NCBI RefSeq assembly: GCF_029490015.1
Contig: NZ_CP120468.1
Location: 2,356,001-2,420,000 of the forward strand
Length of the DNA: 64,000 nt
Reading direction: 5' to 3'
DNA from: Halobaculum limi
GTDB lineage: Archaea > Halobacteriota > Halobacteria > Halobacteriales > Haloferacaceae
Below the pieces are notes generated by a model that saw only the letters and a program-made list of their open reading frames with translations, was not told where the DNA came from and made no database searches. Position numbers and translations under genes: made by a program. Each line of letters opens with the position of its first letter. Positions within the stretch are counted from its first letter, which is position 1. Positions 26,929 to 35,377 of the stretch are shown here, one piece after another.

Positions 26929-26934
26929 TTTATA
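26929..26934 (+). promoter_or_regulatory. TATA box of the channel gene
   Basis: TTTATA lies 25-30 nt upstream of the ATG at 26959, the position expected for a leaderless transcript, which supports that start over the longer frame. Confidence 0.6.
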
Positions 26935-26958
26935 CACACGCCACCGGTGAGTCCAGCT

Positions 26959-28149
26959 ATGGAACGGTGGCGACAACGCTTCGGCGGCCGGATCGCGGTG
27001 TTGCTCGTCGGCGCCGCCGCGCTGTTCTCGATCGTCACCGGCATCGGCGGGATCATCACGCGCCCGACGCCCAGGCTGCCGTTCGTCGCGCTGCTCCCGG
27101 ATAGTGTCGTCGTCCTCGCTGGGTTCACTGGCGCGTTGACGGGGTTCGCCCTGCTCATCGCCGCCTACGGACTCCGCCGGGGCCTGCGCGCTGGCTGGTA
27201 CGCGGCCGTCGTCCTGTTGCCGCTGACCGCGGTACAGGGACTCGTCGCCTCGACCGTCATCGGGCCGGTGTTGGTCGTCCTCTCGCTGATCGCGTTGATC
27301 GCCGTCGTGATCAACCGGAGCGTGTTCACCACCGAGTTGGACCTCACGACGACGCAGTGGGCCTCTATCGCGGGCCTCGTCGGGTCGCTCGGCTACTCGA
27401 CGGCCGGCGCGTTCGCACTCGCCGACGACTTCACCAACATCGTGACGATCACCGACGCGGTGTACTTCTCGGTCGTGACCGCCTCGACCGTCGGCTACGG
27501 CGACGTGACGCCGACCACGCCGCTGTCGAAGTGGTTCGCGATGTCGGCGCTCGTCCTCAACGTCGCCGCCTTCGCGGTCGCCCTCGGTGTCTTGTTCACG
27601 CCCGCCATCGAAGCCCGCCTCACCAACGCCTTAGGACGTATGACCGACTCAGATATCGACCTCCTCACCGACCACATCATCGTGCTCGGCCACGGCGAAC
27701 TCACCGAACCGCTCATCGACGAACTCATCGCGGCCGACGTCGACTTCCTCGTCGTCACGCCCGATGAGGCCGTCACGCGAACGCTTCGCGAACGCGAGGG
27801 CGTCCGCGTGCTCACGGCCAACCCGTCCGACGAGGAACCGCTCGAACGCGCGAAGGTCGCCAGCGCTCGCGCCGTCGTCGCCGCGACGAACAACGACGCG
27901 GAGGACGCGCTCGCAATCTTGACCGCGCGACAACTCAACCCCGAAGTGAACATCGTCGCCGCCGCGACCGACCGCGAGAACGTGAACAAACTCAAGCGAG
28001 CGGGCGCGAACACGGTCATCTCCCCGGCGTCCATCGGCGGGCACCTCCTCGTCGAGTCGGCGCTCGGCGACGAGAACACTGAGGCCATCGCGGAGCGACT
28101 GCTGCACGAAGGAACGTCGGGGAGCGACGACCCCGGCCGCGACGACTGA
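26959..28149 (+). CDS. Potassium channel-type protein with RCK_N (TrkA-N) domain
   Basis: A 396-residue protein with about six TM segments in the first 215 residues and a pore loop with the K+ selectivity signature TVGYGDVTP (about residues 178-186). It is followed by the inner helix (KWFAMSALVLNVAAFAVALG). The cytoplasmic domain (about 230-375) begins HIIVLGHGELTEPLIDEL and continues with FLVVTPDE and ARAVVAATNNDAED, a NAD/nucleotide-binding RCK fold that gates or senses ligand. No RCK_C segment is present. It is divergent from two genes that carry RCK_C domains without channels, suggesting shared control of K+ flux; that link is inference. Confidence 0.88.
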   Translation: MERWRQRFGGRIAVLLVGAAALFSIVTGIGGIITRPTPRLPFVALLPDSVVVLAGFTGALTGFALLIAAYGLRRGLRAGWYAAVVLLPLTAVQGLVASTVIGPVLVVLSLIALIAVVINRSVFTTELDLTTTQWASIAGLVGSLGYSTAGAFALADDFTNIVTITDAVYFSVVTASTVGYGDVTPTTPLSKWFAMSALVLNVAAFAVALGVLFTPAIEARLTNALGRMTDSDIDLLTDHIIVLGHGELTEPLIDELIAADVDFLVVTPDEAVTRTLREREGVRVLTANPSDEEPLERAKVASARAVVAATNNDAEDALAILTARQLNPEVNIVAAATDRENVNKLKRAGANTVISPASIGGHLLVESALGDENTEAIAERLLHEGTSGSDDPGRDD

Positions 28150-28201
28150 CTGTTCTACGGTCGCGATCAACAGACCTCCGGACGAGAACTGAGCCGTCGA
28201 C

Positions 28202-28927
28202 TTACAACGACGCGACCGCGTCGAGTGCGATGTCGATGGCGCGACCGACGTTGTTCTTCGCCTTCTCTGGGAGTTCGTCGTCGGAGTCGGCGCCCTTCTG
28301 CGTGCCAGCGACGAGGTTGCCGTCGGCCGTACAGATGGCGCCGGCGTTCATCCCGCGGCGACGCGCCAGCGAGAAGACGGCCGACGCCTCCATCTCGATA
28401 GCCAGCAGGCCTGCCTCCTCCCAGTCGGCGACGAACTCGTCGGACTCGTTGTAGAAGGCGTCGTCGGAGACGATGGGGCCGACGTGGACCTGTTCGTCAC
28501 GCGCCTCCGCGGCGTCGACGAGGGCGGTGAGCGTGCCATAGTCGGGAACGGCGGGGTACGTCTCGGATTCGTAGCGCTTGCTCGTGCCCTCCTCTTTCGC
28601 GGATCCGGTCGCGACGACCATATCGCCGATTTCGACGTCCGTCTGGAGGCCGCCGCACGTGCCGACGCGAATGACCGTCTCGACGCCGACGTTGTGGAGT
28701 TCTTCGATAGCGATTGCTGCGGACGGACAGCCGATGCCGGTCGAACAGATGGTGAGGTCGACGCCGTCGTAGGTCGCGTTTACGATGCGGTACTCGCGGT
28801 TCTCGGAGACGAGTTCTGACTCGTCACAGTGGTCGGCGATCCGGTCGACGCGGTCGGGGTTGCCCGGGATGAGCGCGATGTCGTGGACGTCGCCCTCCTC
28901 GACGAGCAGGTGCGGCTGTTTTGCCAT
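28202..28927 (-). CDS. udp: Uridine phosphorylase
   Basis: A 241-residue PNP/UDP-family phosphorylase that cleaves uridine and phosphate to uracil and ribose-1-phosphate in pyrimidine salvage. Visible family features: DIALIPGNPDRVDRIA near the N-terminus (phosphate-binding Gly-Asn-Pro), STGIGCPSAAIAIEEL (about 71-86), VIRVGTCGGLQ with the phosphate Arg (about 93-103) and GLLAIEMEASAVFSLA with the ribose-binding Glu-Met-Glu (about 176-191). The start is ATG 28927 (MAKQPHLLVEEGDVHDI); the longer frame to 29233 is non-homologous. Nucleoside phosphorylases also feed the archaeal pentose bisphosphate pathway. Confidence 0.93.
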   Translation of the reverse strand: MAKQPHLLVEEGDVHDIALIPGNPDRVDRIADHCDESELVSENREYRIVNATYDGVDLTICSTGIGCPSAAIAIEELHNVGVETVIRVGTCGGLQTDVEIGDMVVATGSAKEEGTSKRYESETYPAVPDYGTLTALVDAAEARDEQVHVGPIVSDDAFYNESDEFVADWEEAGLLAIEMEASAVFSLARRRGMNAGAICTADGNLVAGTQKGADSDDELPEKAKNNVGRAIDIALDAVASL

Positions 28928-29038
28928 ACCACCGCTCCCCCCGCGCTCGGCAAAAAGGCCGCGAATGAACCGCCCCGGCCGCCGCGAACGGCGTCGGGCG
29001 GCGAGTGTGTTCAAGTTACCTGGCGTCGAGAGGTCGGT

Positions 29039-29212
29039 ATGGACATCTCTGAACCGACCGACGCACTCGGGGTCGGCGTCGGCGTCGGCGCTGTCGCGGC
29101 ACTGCTCGCGTACGTCGCAGAACTCCCCACCGTCTTCGCGCTCGGAACGGGCGGATTCGTCGCCATCGTCGTCGCGTCGGTGTTGCTCGGACGGGTGCTG
29201 GAGTTCGAGTAA
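29039..29212 (+). CDS. Small two-TM membrane protein
   Basis: 57 residues beginning MDISEPTDALGVGVGVGAVA and ending GRVLEFE. Two hydrophobic segments (about 11-29 and 31-51) are separated by a short LP turn, leaving almost no soluble part. Too small for a domain assignment; related short haloarchaeal proteins exist, but I do not recognise a function. Start ATG 29039 is in the divergent spacer upstream of udp. It converges with ppk1, whose stop is 17 nt beyond its own. Confidence 0.65.
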   Translation: MDISEPTDALGVGVGVGAVAALLAYVAELPTVFALGTGGFVAIVVASVLLGRVLEFE

Positions 29213-29229
29213 CGGCGGTCGCGGCGAGG

Positions 29230-31698
29230 TCACTCCCCGAGGTCGGTGTACACTTCGTCGAGGTCGACCTCGGGTTCGCGGCCAGGGTCGCTCGACGAAC
29301 GCCGTCGCTCACGCTCGGGTGCGCCCTGCCGGGCACGCTCGGCGAGGCGTTCGTGCGTGTCGAGCGTCGGGTCGCCCTCACCAGGTTCCAACTGGACGTA
29401 CCGACCGTCCGAACGCATCACCCACCGACGGCGGTTGTCGGCGAGCATATGCGCGAGGACGGTCTCTAACTCGGCGCGGATGTCAGGGTCGTCGACGGGC
29501 GTGACCGCCTCGACCCGACGGTCGAGATTGCGCGTCATCCAGTCGGCCGACCCGACGAAGTACGCTGGGTCGCCCTCGCCCTCGCCGTTCGCGAAGTAGA
29601 AGATGCGCGAGTGTTCGAGGAAGCGTCCGACGATGCTGTGGACACGAACCGTCTCCGAGAGGCCGGGAACGCCGGGGCGGAGGCGACAGATGCCGCGAAC
29701 GACGAGGTCGATGTCGACGCCAGCCTGTGCCGCCCGGTACAGTTCCCTGACTATCTTGGGGTCCTCCAGCGCGTTCATCTTCGCGACGATACGGCCGCGG
29801 CCGCCCTCGCGTGCGACCGCCGCCTCGCCGCGGATCAGGTCGGTAATCTGCGAGCGGAGGTTCTCGGGGGCGACGAGCAAGCGGTCGTACGCTCGGCTTC
29901 GGGCGTGAGTCGTGAAGGAGTTGAACAGGTTCACCAGGTCGCCGCCGATCTCCTCGTCGGCGGTGAGGAGGCCCAAGTCGACGTACCCTTTCGCCGTCTC
30001 CGAGTGGTAGTTGCCAGTGCCGATGTGGGAGTAGGTGGCCACGTCGCCGTTCTCTTCGCGGACGACGAGTGCGACCTTCGAGTGCGTCTTGAGGCCGATG
30101 GTGCCGTAGGCGACGTGGATACCCTCCTCTTCGAGTCGCTTGACCCACCGGAGGTTGTTCTCCTCGTCGAAGCGGGCCTTCAACTCGACCATCACGGCGA
30201 CCTCCTTCCCGTTTTTCGCGGCGTCGATGAGGCTGCCGATGACTTTCGAGTCGGGCGCGGTCCGATAGATGGCGGCTTTGATCGCGAGGACGTCGGGGTC
30301 GTGGGCGGCGGCGTCGAGGAACGCCTGGACGGTGCCGCTGAACGACTGGTACGGGTGGTGGACGAGGACGTCGTCCTCGCGCAGTTCTGCGAACAGGTCC
30401 TGCGGATGTTCGGCGTCGACGGCGTCGAACCGTGGGTGTCGCTGGGGCGTCCACGGATCCAGTTTGAGGTCGGGACGGTCGAGGTCGATGAGCGAGTCGA
30501 AGCCGTCGAGTGCGAGCGGTTCCGGGCGCTCGAACGTCTCGCTGTCGGTGACGTCGAGGTGGTCGACGAGCAGGTCACGCACCTCCTCGGGCATGTCGTC
30601 GGCCACTTCCAGTCGGACGACCGTCGCGAACCGACGCTGTCTGAGGACGTCTTCGATCATCTCGATGAGGCCCTCGGCGACCTCCTCGTTGCGCCGGACC
30701 TCGGCGTTGCGCGTCACGCGGAACGTCGAGGAGTGACACACCTCTGCCTCGGGGAACAGGATATCGAGGTTCGCCTCGATGAGTCGCTCCAACGGGAGGA
30801 AACGCGTCACCTCGCCGCTCGTCTCCGCGGCCGTCTCGGTGCCGCCGGGGTTGGCACACACCGCGTCGACCGGGACGAGTCGCGGGCGGTTCTGCGGCAC
30901 CTTCACCCGCGAGAAGCGTTTCTCCCCGTCGCCGTCGTCGCGCGTGAGCACCGCGACCGACAGCGAGAGGTTCGAGATGAACGGGAACGGGTGGGCGGGG
31001 TCGAACGTCAGCGGCGTCAGCGTCGGCATCACCTGTCGCTCGAAGTGCTCCGACAGCAACTCGCGTTCGCGGTCGGAGCAGTCCTCCCACGAGACGATTC
31101 GGATTCCCGCCTCCCGCAAGGCCGGTTCGACCGACTCCGCGAAACACCGCGACTGTCGCTCGAAGATGTCGCTGGCGTGGTCGAGGACGGCCTCCAACTG
31201 CGCGTGCGGCGTCCGTCCGTCGGGCGTCGTCTCGGTGACGCCGGCGGCGAGTTGCTGTTTCAGCCCACCGACCCGTTTCATAAAGAACTCGTCCATATTC
31301 TTCGTCGTGATGCCGAGGAATCGCAGGCGGTGCAACAGCGGATTCCGCTCGTCGACTGCCTCGTGGAGGACGCGTCGCTGGAAGGCGAGTTCGCTCAATT
31401 CCCGACTCAGTTGCACGCGCGTGCCGTTCAGGTCGACGTCGCCGCCCCACTCGATGTGGTCACTGGTCAACGGCGGCGTCTCCGTGCCCAGTCTCGCCCA
31501 CGGCACGGGGGCAGTGAGGTCACTGTCGGACCCGTCACCGTCTCGGGTGTCGGACGCGAACGCCGAGAGGTCGCCGTACGATAGCCCGTCGGTGTGCACG
31601 TCCACGTCGTCACCGACCGCCGACTCCGTGACGTCGTCGTCTCCAGTATCGCTGCCGGGAATCGAGGTATCGGTTCCGTTGGGATCGCTATCGGTCAT
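29230..31698 (-). CDS. ppk1: Polyphosphate kinase 1
   Basis: An 822-residue PPK1 that reversibly transfers the gamma-phosphate of ATP to inorganic polyphosphate. Residues 1-75 are an acidic, low-complexity N-terminal extension. The four-domain enzyme then starts near GGDVDLNGTRVQLSRELSEL. Catalytic landmarks of the phospholipase-D-like C1/C2 domains are present: THSKVALVVR and SHIGTGNYHSE, containing the histidines implicated in phospho-enzyme formation, plus DAAKNGKEVAVMVELKARFD. It is longer than E. coli PPK1 (about 690) mainly because of the N-terminal and C-terminal extensions. A GATAATTC element about 19-26 nt upstream could be its TATA box. Confidence 0.94.
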   Translation of the reverse strand: MTDSDPNGTDTSIPGSDTGDDDVTESAVGDDVDVHTDGLSYGDLSAFASDTRDGDGSDSDLTAPVPWARLGTETPPLTSDHIEWGGDVDLNGTRVQLSRELSELAFQRRVLHEAVDERNPLLHRLRFLGITTKNMDEFFMKRVGGLKQQLAAGVTETTPDGRTPHAQLEAVLDHASDIFERQSRCFAESVEPALREAGIRIVSWEDCSDRERELLSEHFERQVMPTLTPLTFDPAHPFPFISNLSLSVAVLTRDDGDGEKRFSRVKVPQNRPRLVPVDAVCANPGGTETAAETSGEVTRFLPLERLIEANLDILFPEAEVCHSSTFRVTRNAEVRRNEEVAEGLIEMIEDVLRQRRFATVVRLEVADDMPEEVRDLLVDHLDVTDSETFERPEPLALDGFDSLIDLDRPDLKLDPWTPQRHPRFDAVDAEHPQDLFAELREDDVLVHHPYQSFSGTVQAFLDAAAHDPDVLAIKAAIYRTAPDSKVIGSLIDAAKNGKEVAVMVELKARFDEENNLRWVKRLEEEGIHVAYGTIGLKTHSKVALVVREENGDVATYSHIGTGNYHSETAKGYVDLGLLTADEEIGGDLVNLFNSFTTHARSRAYDRLLVAPENLRSQITDLIRGEAAVAREGGRGRIVAKMNALEDPKIVRELYRAAQAGVDIDLVVRGICRLRPGVPGLSETVRVHSIVGRFLEHSRIFYFANGEGEGDPAYFVGSADWMTRNLDRRVEAVTPVDDPDIRAELETVLAHMLADNRRRWVMRSDGRYVQLEPGEGDPTLDTHERLAERARQGAPERERRRSSSDPGREPEVDLDEVYTDLGE

Positions 31699-31918
31699 CT
31701 GTTCGTCGATGACTGAGAATTATCCGGCGCTCGGGTAAGCCTTCCTGTCAATACGGTAATAGTAGAGCGTTCCAACGGGGACGATCGGGGGTGATCCCGG
31801 GCGGAATCGACCGACATCGACCGACAGCAAGCAACTGAGACACGACGGCGTCGCTGTCTATCGAACACAGGCGCGAAGATGCGGAGACGCAGTCGGAGTC
31901 GTGCGTCGACCGGTGGTG

Positions 31919-32683
31919 TCAGTCGGACTCGCTCTCGACGGTGATCGTCGGTGAGTCGGTGTCTGAGGGGCTCGTAAACGGCGTATCCAAGATCTTTCGC
32001 TCGGCGCGTTCCTCGGCGGTGTCGTCGGGAGAGATGGCGTGGAACGTGTCGGCGTGCCAGTCGTAGGCGGTGAGTTCGCCGCCGTACACACAGCCAGTGT
32101 CGAGGCCGACGGCGAATTCACGGACGACCGGGCGCGCGAGGACGGTGTGCCCGAAGAAGACGCGGTCGGGGCCGTCGTAGCGCTCCCACCAGTACGGTCG
32201 GTCGCCGTAACTCCCGCCGGGGACGAGCGAGCGGTTGTTCTGAAGGTCGTCGACCGAGTGGTCGGTCAGCGGAACGCGCGGGTCGATGCCGCCGTGGACG
32301 ACGAGCGCCCCAGGCGTGTCGCCGTCGCCGGCCCACGAGATAGCGACCGGCAGCGACGCCATCCACTCGAGGTCGTCGTCCGAGAGTTCGGGGAGCGTCT
32401 TGTCGCCGCGGAGGAGTTTCTCCTCGTTGTTGCCGCGAACCGTGAGGAAGTTGTCGGCCGCGCGCACGCGGTCGACGACGGCCTTGCTGTCGGGGCCCTT
32501 GCGAACGAGGTCGCCCACGAACACCACGAGGTCGTCGTCAGTGACGTTTAGGTGGTCGAGAAGGCGGTCTAAGGCGTCCGGACAGCCGTGAACGTCGCCA
32601 ACGACGTACACGTCGTCCCACTCGTCGATGTCGACCCGTCGATGCATCGGTTCGACCTCCGGCCCGAATCGCGGCGCACTCAT
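31919..32683 (-). CDS. PPP-family metallophosphatase (serine/threonine phosphatase or Ap4A hydrolase-like)
   Basis: A 254-residue calcineurin-like phosphoesterase. All core motifs are visible: VVGDVHGC (GDxHG), VFVGDLVRKGPDS (GDxVxRGPxS), VRGNNE (GNHE with Asn replacing His) and VVHGGIDPRVPL. The PPP family either dephosphorylates phosphoproteins or hydrolyses diadenosine tetraphosphate, and length is within that range. A TATA-like run TAAATA (32709-32714, plus-strand orientation) is 26-31 nt upstream of ATG 32683; a second ATG directly before it (32686) is also possible. The region 31699-31918 downstream holds nothing recognisable apart from the ppk1 promoter. Confidence 0.88.
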   Translation of the reverse strand: MSAPRFGPEVEPMHRRVDIDEWDDVYVVGDVHGCPDALDRLLDHLNVTDDDLVVFVGDLVRKGPDSKAVVDRVRAADNFLTVRGNNEEKLLRGDKTLPELSDDDLEWMASLPVAISWAGDGDTPGALVVHGGIDPRVPLTDHSVDDLQNNRSLVPGGSYGDRPYWWERYDGPDRVFFGHTVLARPVVREFAVGLDTGCVYGGELTAYDWHADTFHAISPDDTAEERAERKILDTPFTSPSDTDSPTITVESESD

Positions 32684-32872
32684 CATCCGCTCAGATGACC
32701 TCCAGCCGTAAATACGCCGCCGAATAGTGCTATTGTGCCATCCGTAGACACGGGTGCCGATCGGTGAGACGAAATGCCACACGGTTCGTGCGGAGGCAGT
32801 TCCGCCCCCGCACGTCGATCTGCGTCCGCACAGAGCGCAATCCCTTTGGCCCGTTCAGTCGAAGCCCCGTCT

Positions 32873-33766
32873 ATGAGTGCCCTCGACGAGGACGTCATCG
32901 CGAAGTACCGCGAGGCGGGTGAGATTCTGACGACGGTGATGGCTGAGGCGCGCGAGATGGTCGAACCGGGCGTGACGCACCTCGAAGTCGCGGAGTTCGC
33001 CGAAGAGCGGATCCGCGAGGAGGGTGCAGGCATCGCGTTCCCGGTGAACATCTCCATCGACGAGGAGGCGAGTCACGCGACGCCCGAACGCGACGACGAG
33101 ACGGAGTTCGGCGAGGACGTCGTCTGTCTCGACATCGGCGTCCACGTCGACGGCTATATCGCCGACGCCGCGGTCACCGTCGACCTCGCGGGTGAGACGG
33201 AACTGGTCGAGGCCGCCGAACAGGCGCTGGAGGCCGCCGTCGAGGCCGCCGGGCCGGGTGTCCCCGTCGGCGAAATCGGCGCAGAGATCGAAGACGTGAT
33301 CGACGCGTACGGGTACACGCCCGTGTACAACCTCTCGGGCCACGGCGTCGAGCGATTCGACGCCCACACCGGGCCGAACGTGCCGAACCGGGGCGTCGAC
33401 CGCTCGGTCGAACTCGAACCGGGGCAGGTCGTCGCCATCGAACCGTTCGTGACGACGGGCCGCGGGAAGGTCGGCGAGGGGAGCGACGAGGAAATTTTCG
33501 AGTTGACGCAAGACGTGTCCGTGCGAAATCGGGCGGCGCGGCAAGCGCTCGAACAAGTGCGGGAGTTCGACGGCCTACCCTTTGCCGCGCGGTGGCTCGA
33601 CTCCTCGCGCGATGAGATGGCGCTTCGCCGCCTCGTCCGGCAGGGGGCAGTGAAGGGGTACCCCGTCCTGAAGGAGGCCGACGGCGAACTCGTGAGTCAG
33701 GCCGAACACACGCTCATCGTCACCGAGGATGGCGTCGAGGCGACGACCGCCGGCCTCTTCGAGTGA
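32873..33766 (+). CDS. map: Methionine aminopeptidase, type II
   Basis: A 297-residue M24A peptidase that removes the initiator methionine from nascent proteins. The five metal ligands are present: two Asp in CLDIGVHVDGYIADAA, His in LSGHGVERFDAH, Glu in VVAIEPFVTTGRG and Glu in SQAEHTLIV. An insert of about 60 residues (DGLPFAARWLDSSRDEMALR) between the fourth and fifth ligands identifies the archaeal/eukaryotic type II enzyme. Start ATG 32873; the frame to 32774 is probably the 5' region. It is divergent from the phosphatase gene. Confidence 0.95.
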   Translation: MSALDEDVIAKYREAGEILTTVMAEAREMVEPGVTHLEVAEFAEERIREEGAGIAFPVNISIDEEASHATPERDDETEFGEDVVCLDIGVHVDGYIADAAVTVDLAGETELVEAAEQALEAAVEAAGPGVPVGEIGAEIEDVIDAYGYTPVYNLSGHGVERFDAHTGPNVPNRGVDRSVELEPGQVVAIEPFVTTGRGKVGEGSDEEIFELTQDVSVRNRAARQALEQVREFDGLPFAARWLDSSRDEMALRRLVRQGAVKGYPVLKEADGELVSQAEHTLIVTEDGVEATTAGLFE

Positions 33767-33908
33767 GGAGAGCCGCCACTGACGCCACGCGCGAGGCCGC
33801 GCCCAGTCGACAGCGTCGATGCTGTGGGTCGTCGGTAACTCGATAGTGAGTCCCGGTGGCCGCTCCGGTTCGGCCGCGGGATAGTCGTCCGATACAGGCA
33901 GTCTGGTG

Positions 33909-34109
33909 TTACGCGTTGTTCATCCGGGTCGCCGTCTCGGACCCACACTCGTTACACGTGGTAATCCGGTAGGGTTCTCGGGAGAACTCCGCGTTTTCCT
34001 CCTTCTGACTCTCGGTGCGGATCTCCACCCGCACGTCGTGGGCCGTCTCCCCGCCGCAGTCGCCGCACCGCTCAGTGACGCGTTCGGGGTCGGAGGGTTG
34101 GGTCGCCAT
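33909..34109 (-). CDS. Small zinc-ribbon protein (DUF7835-like)
   Basis: A 66-residue protein with two knuckles, CGDCGGETAHDV and TTCNECGSETATRM, forming a likely Zn-binding beta ribbon. The intervening strand region is charged (EIRTESQKEENAEFSREPYRI split by motifs). Proteins like this are common, uncharacterised haloarchaeal zinc ribbons that may bind nucleic acid or a protein partner; none is shown here. It shares a 180-nt spacer with the divergent HIT gene. Confidence 0.82.
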   Translation of the reverse strand: MATQPSDPERVTERCGDCGGETAHDVRVEIRTESQKEENAEFSREPYRITTCNECGSETATRMNNA

Positions 34110-34290
34110 GCGGTGACGCCTACAACGCTAAGACCGATAAAGATGGTACCTGCAGTATAAAGGTTCGCATACCACAGCGTAGAACGACTGAGCGGCCACG
34201 GAACCCGGAGACTGCGCGGAGGTCGGCGTCCGTTGCGGTCGCCGAACGACCTCACAGGGGTTGAATACCGGGCCGGTCGACGCCCGTCGT

Positions 34291-34839
34291 ATGGATCAGG
34301 TGTTCGCGCCGTGGCGCATCGAGTGGGTCGAACGCGAGGACGACGAGGACGCTATCGACGGCTGTCCGTTCTGTGTCCTCCCCGACCGCGACGACGACCG
34401 CGCCTCACGCATCGTCGCTCGCTCCGAGCACTCGTTCGTCCTCCTCAACAACTACCCGTACAACCCCGGTCACGTGATGGTCATCCCGCGCGCCCACGAG
34501 GGCGAGTACCCCGCACTCGACGAGGCGACCCTGTTCGACCACTCACGACTCACACAGCGAACGATCAGTGCGCTCGAAACTGCGATGGATCCGCACGGCA
34601 TCAACGCAGGATTGAACCTCGGCGGGAGCGCCGCCGGTGGCTCAATCGACGACCACCTCCACACCCACGTCGTCCCGCGGTGGACGGGCGACACGAACTT
34701 CATGCCGGTCGTCTCGGACACGAAGGTCATCGTCGAGGCGCTCGACGACACGTGGGAGCGCCTCCACGAGGCGTTCGCACAGCAAGACGGCGCGAGCGTC
34801 GGCGGCGACGACGAGGCAGTTCAGATCTCGTTCGAGTGA
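34291..34839 (+). CDS. HIT family hydrolase
   Basis: A 182-residue histidine-triad protein. An N-terminal zinc-type CPFC (about residues 28-31), the segment LLNNYPYNPGHVMVIPRAH (split in two here: LLNNYPYNPG, HVMVIPRAH) and the catalytic HIT box DDHLHTHVVPRW (about 124-135) are clear. The family hydrolyses or transfers nucleotidyl groups (Ap4A, AMP-amidates), and the CxxC-containing form is usual in archaea. It starts at ATG 34291, after a short AT-rich region. The downstream GNAT gene begins 52 nt later in the same direction. Confidence 0.92.
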   Translation: MDQVFAPWRIEWVEREDDEDAIDGCPFCVLPDRDDDRASRIVARSEHSFVLLNNYPYNPGHVMVIPRAHEGEYPALDEATLFDHSRLTQRTISALETAMDPHGINAGLNLGGSAAGGSIDDHLHTHVVPRWTGDTNFMPVVSDTKVIVEALDDTWERLHEAFAQQDGASVGGDDEAVQISFE

Positions 34840-34891
34840 GTGGCGCGAGACGTGCCCCGGTGCTTAATCCGTTCCCGTCCGATCCGCCCGC

Positions 34892-35377
34892 GTGCAGATT
34901 CGCCCACTCGCCGCCGACGAGGTGGAGTCGTTCGTCGAGGAGTTGTGGGTCCCGTTCACCCGCGCCAGCGCCGAGGCCGAACCGTTCCACCCGCTCGCAG
35001 ACGACCTCCGCGGCCCGGGGATCGAGCATCGTCGTGACCGTCTCGCCGACGGCGCGACGGCGGACGTCGTGGCCGTCGTCGACGGCGACCTCGTCGGGTT
35101 CGCGTCGGCCGAACGCGAGTCGATGCCGCCCATCTTCGACCGCGGGCCCGACTGCCACGTCTCCGAACTGTACGTCGCCCCCGACTACCGACGCGACGGC
35201 ATCGGGGCGGCGCTGCTCGACGCCTGTCGCGAGCGGGGTGCGGCGTGGAACTGTGCAACGCTGTCCATCTCGGTGAGCGTCGAGAACGAGGCGGCGCAGC
35301 GACTCTACGAACGGGAGGGGTTCACGCCAAACCGAACCCGTCTCGTGCAGACCATCGACGGTGAGTCACCGAGTTAG
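34892..35377 (+). CDS. GNAT family N-acetyltransferase
   Basis: A 161-residue protein starting at GTG 34892. Motif A is YVAPDYRRDGIGAALLDACR (about residues 94-113), the acetyl-CoA binding region, and motif B ENEAAQRLYEREGFTPNR follows. The GTG lies 52 nt past the HIT stop, so the two genes may be co-transcribed. Its stop overlaps by 4 nt the 3' end of the convergent amidohydrolase. The substrate is unknown. Confidence 0.85.
   Translation: MQIRPLAADEVESFVEELWVPFTRASAEAEPFHPLADDLRGPGIEHRRDRLADGATADVVAVVDGDLVGFASAERESMPPIFDRGPDCHVSELYVAPDYRRDGIGAALLDACRERGAAWNCATLSISVSVENEAAQRLYEREGFTPNRTRLVQTIDGESPS

Noticed and set aside
29611-31584. 657-codon ORF antisense to ppk1
   Set aside because: A shadow of ppk1 with Val/Arg/Asp bias; no domain seen.
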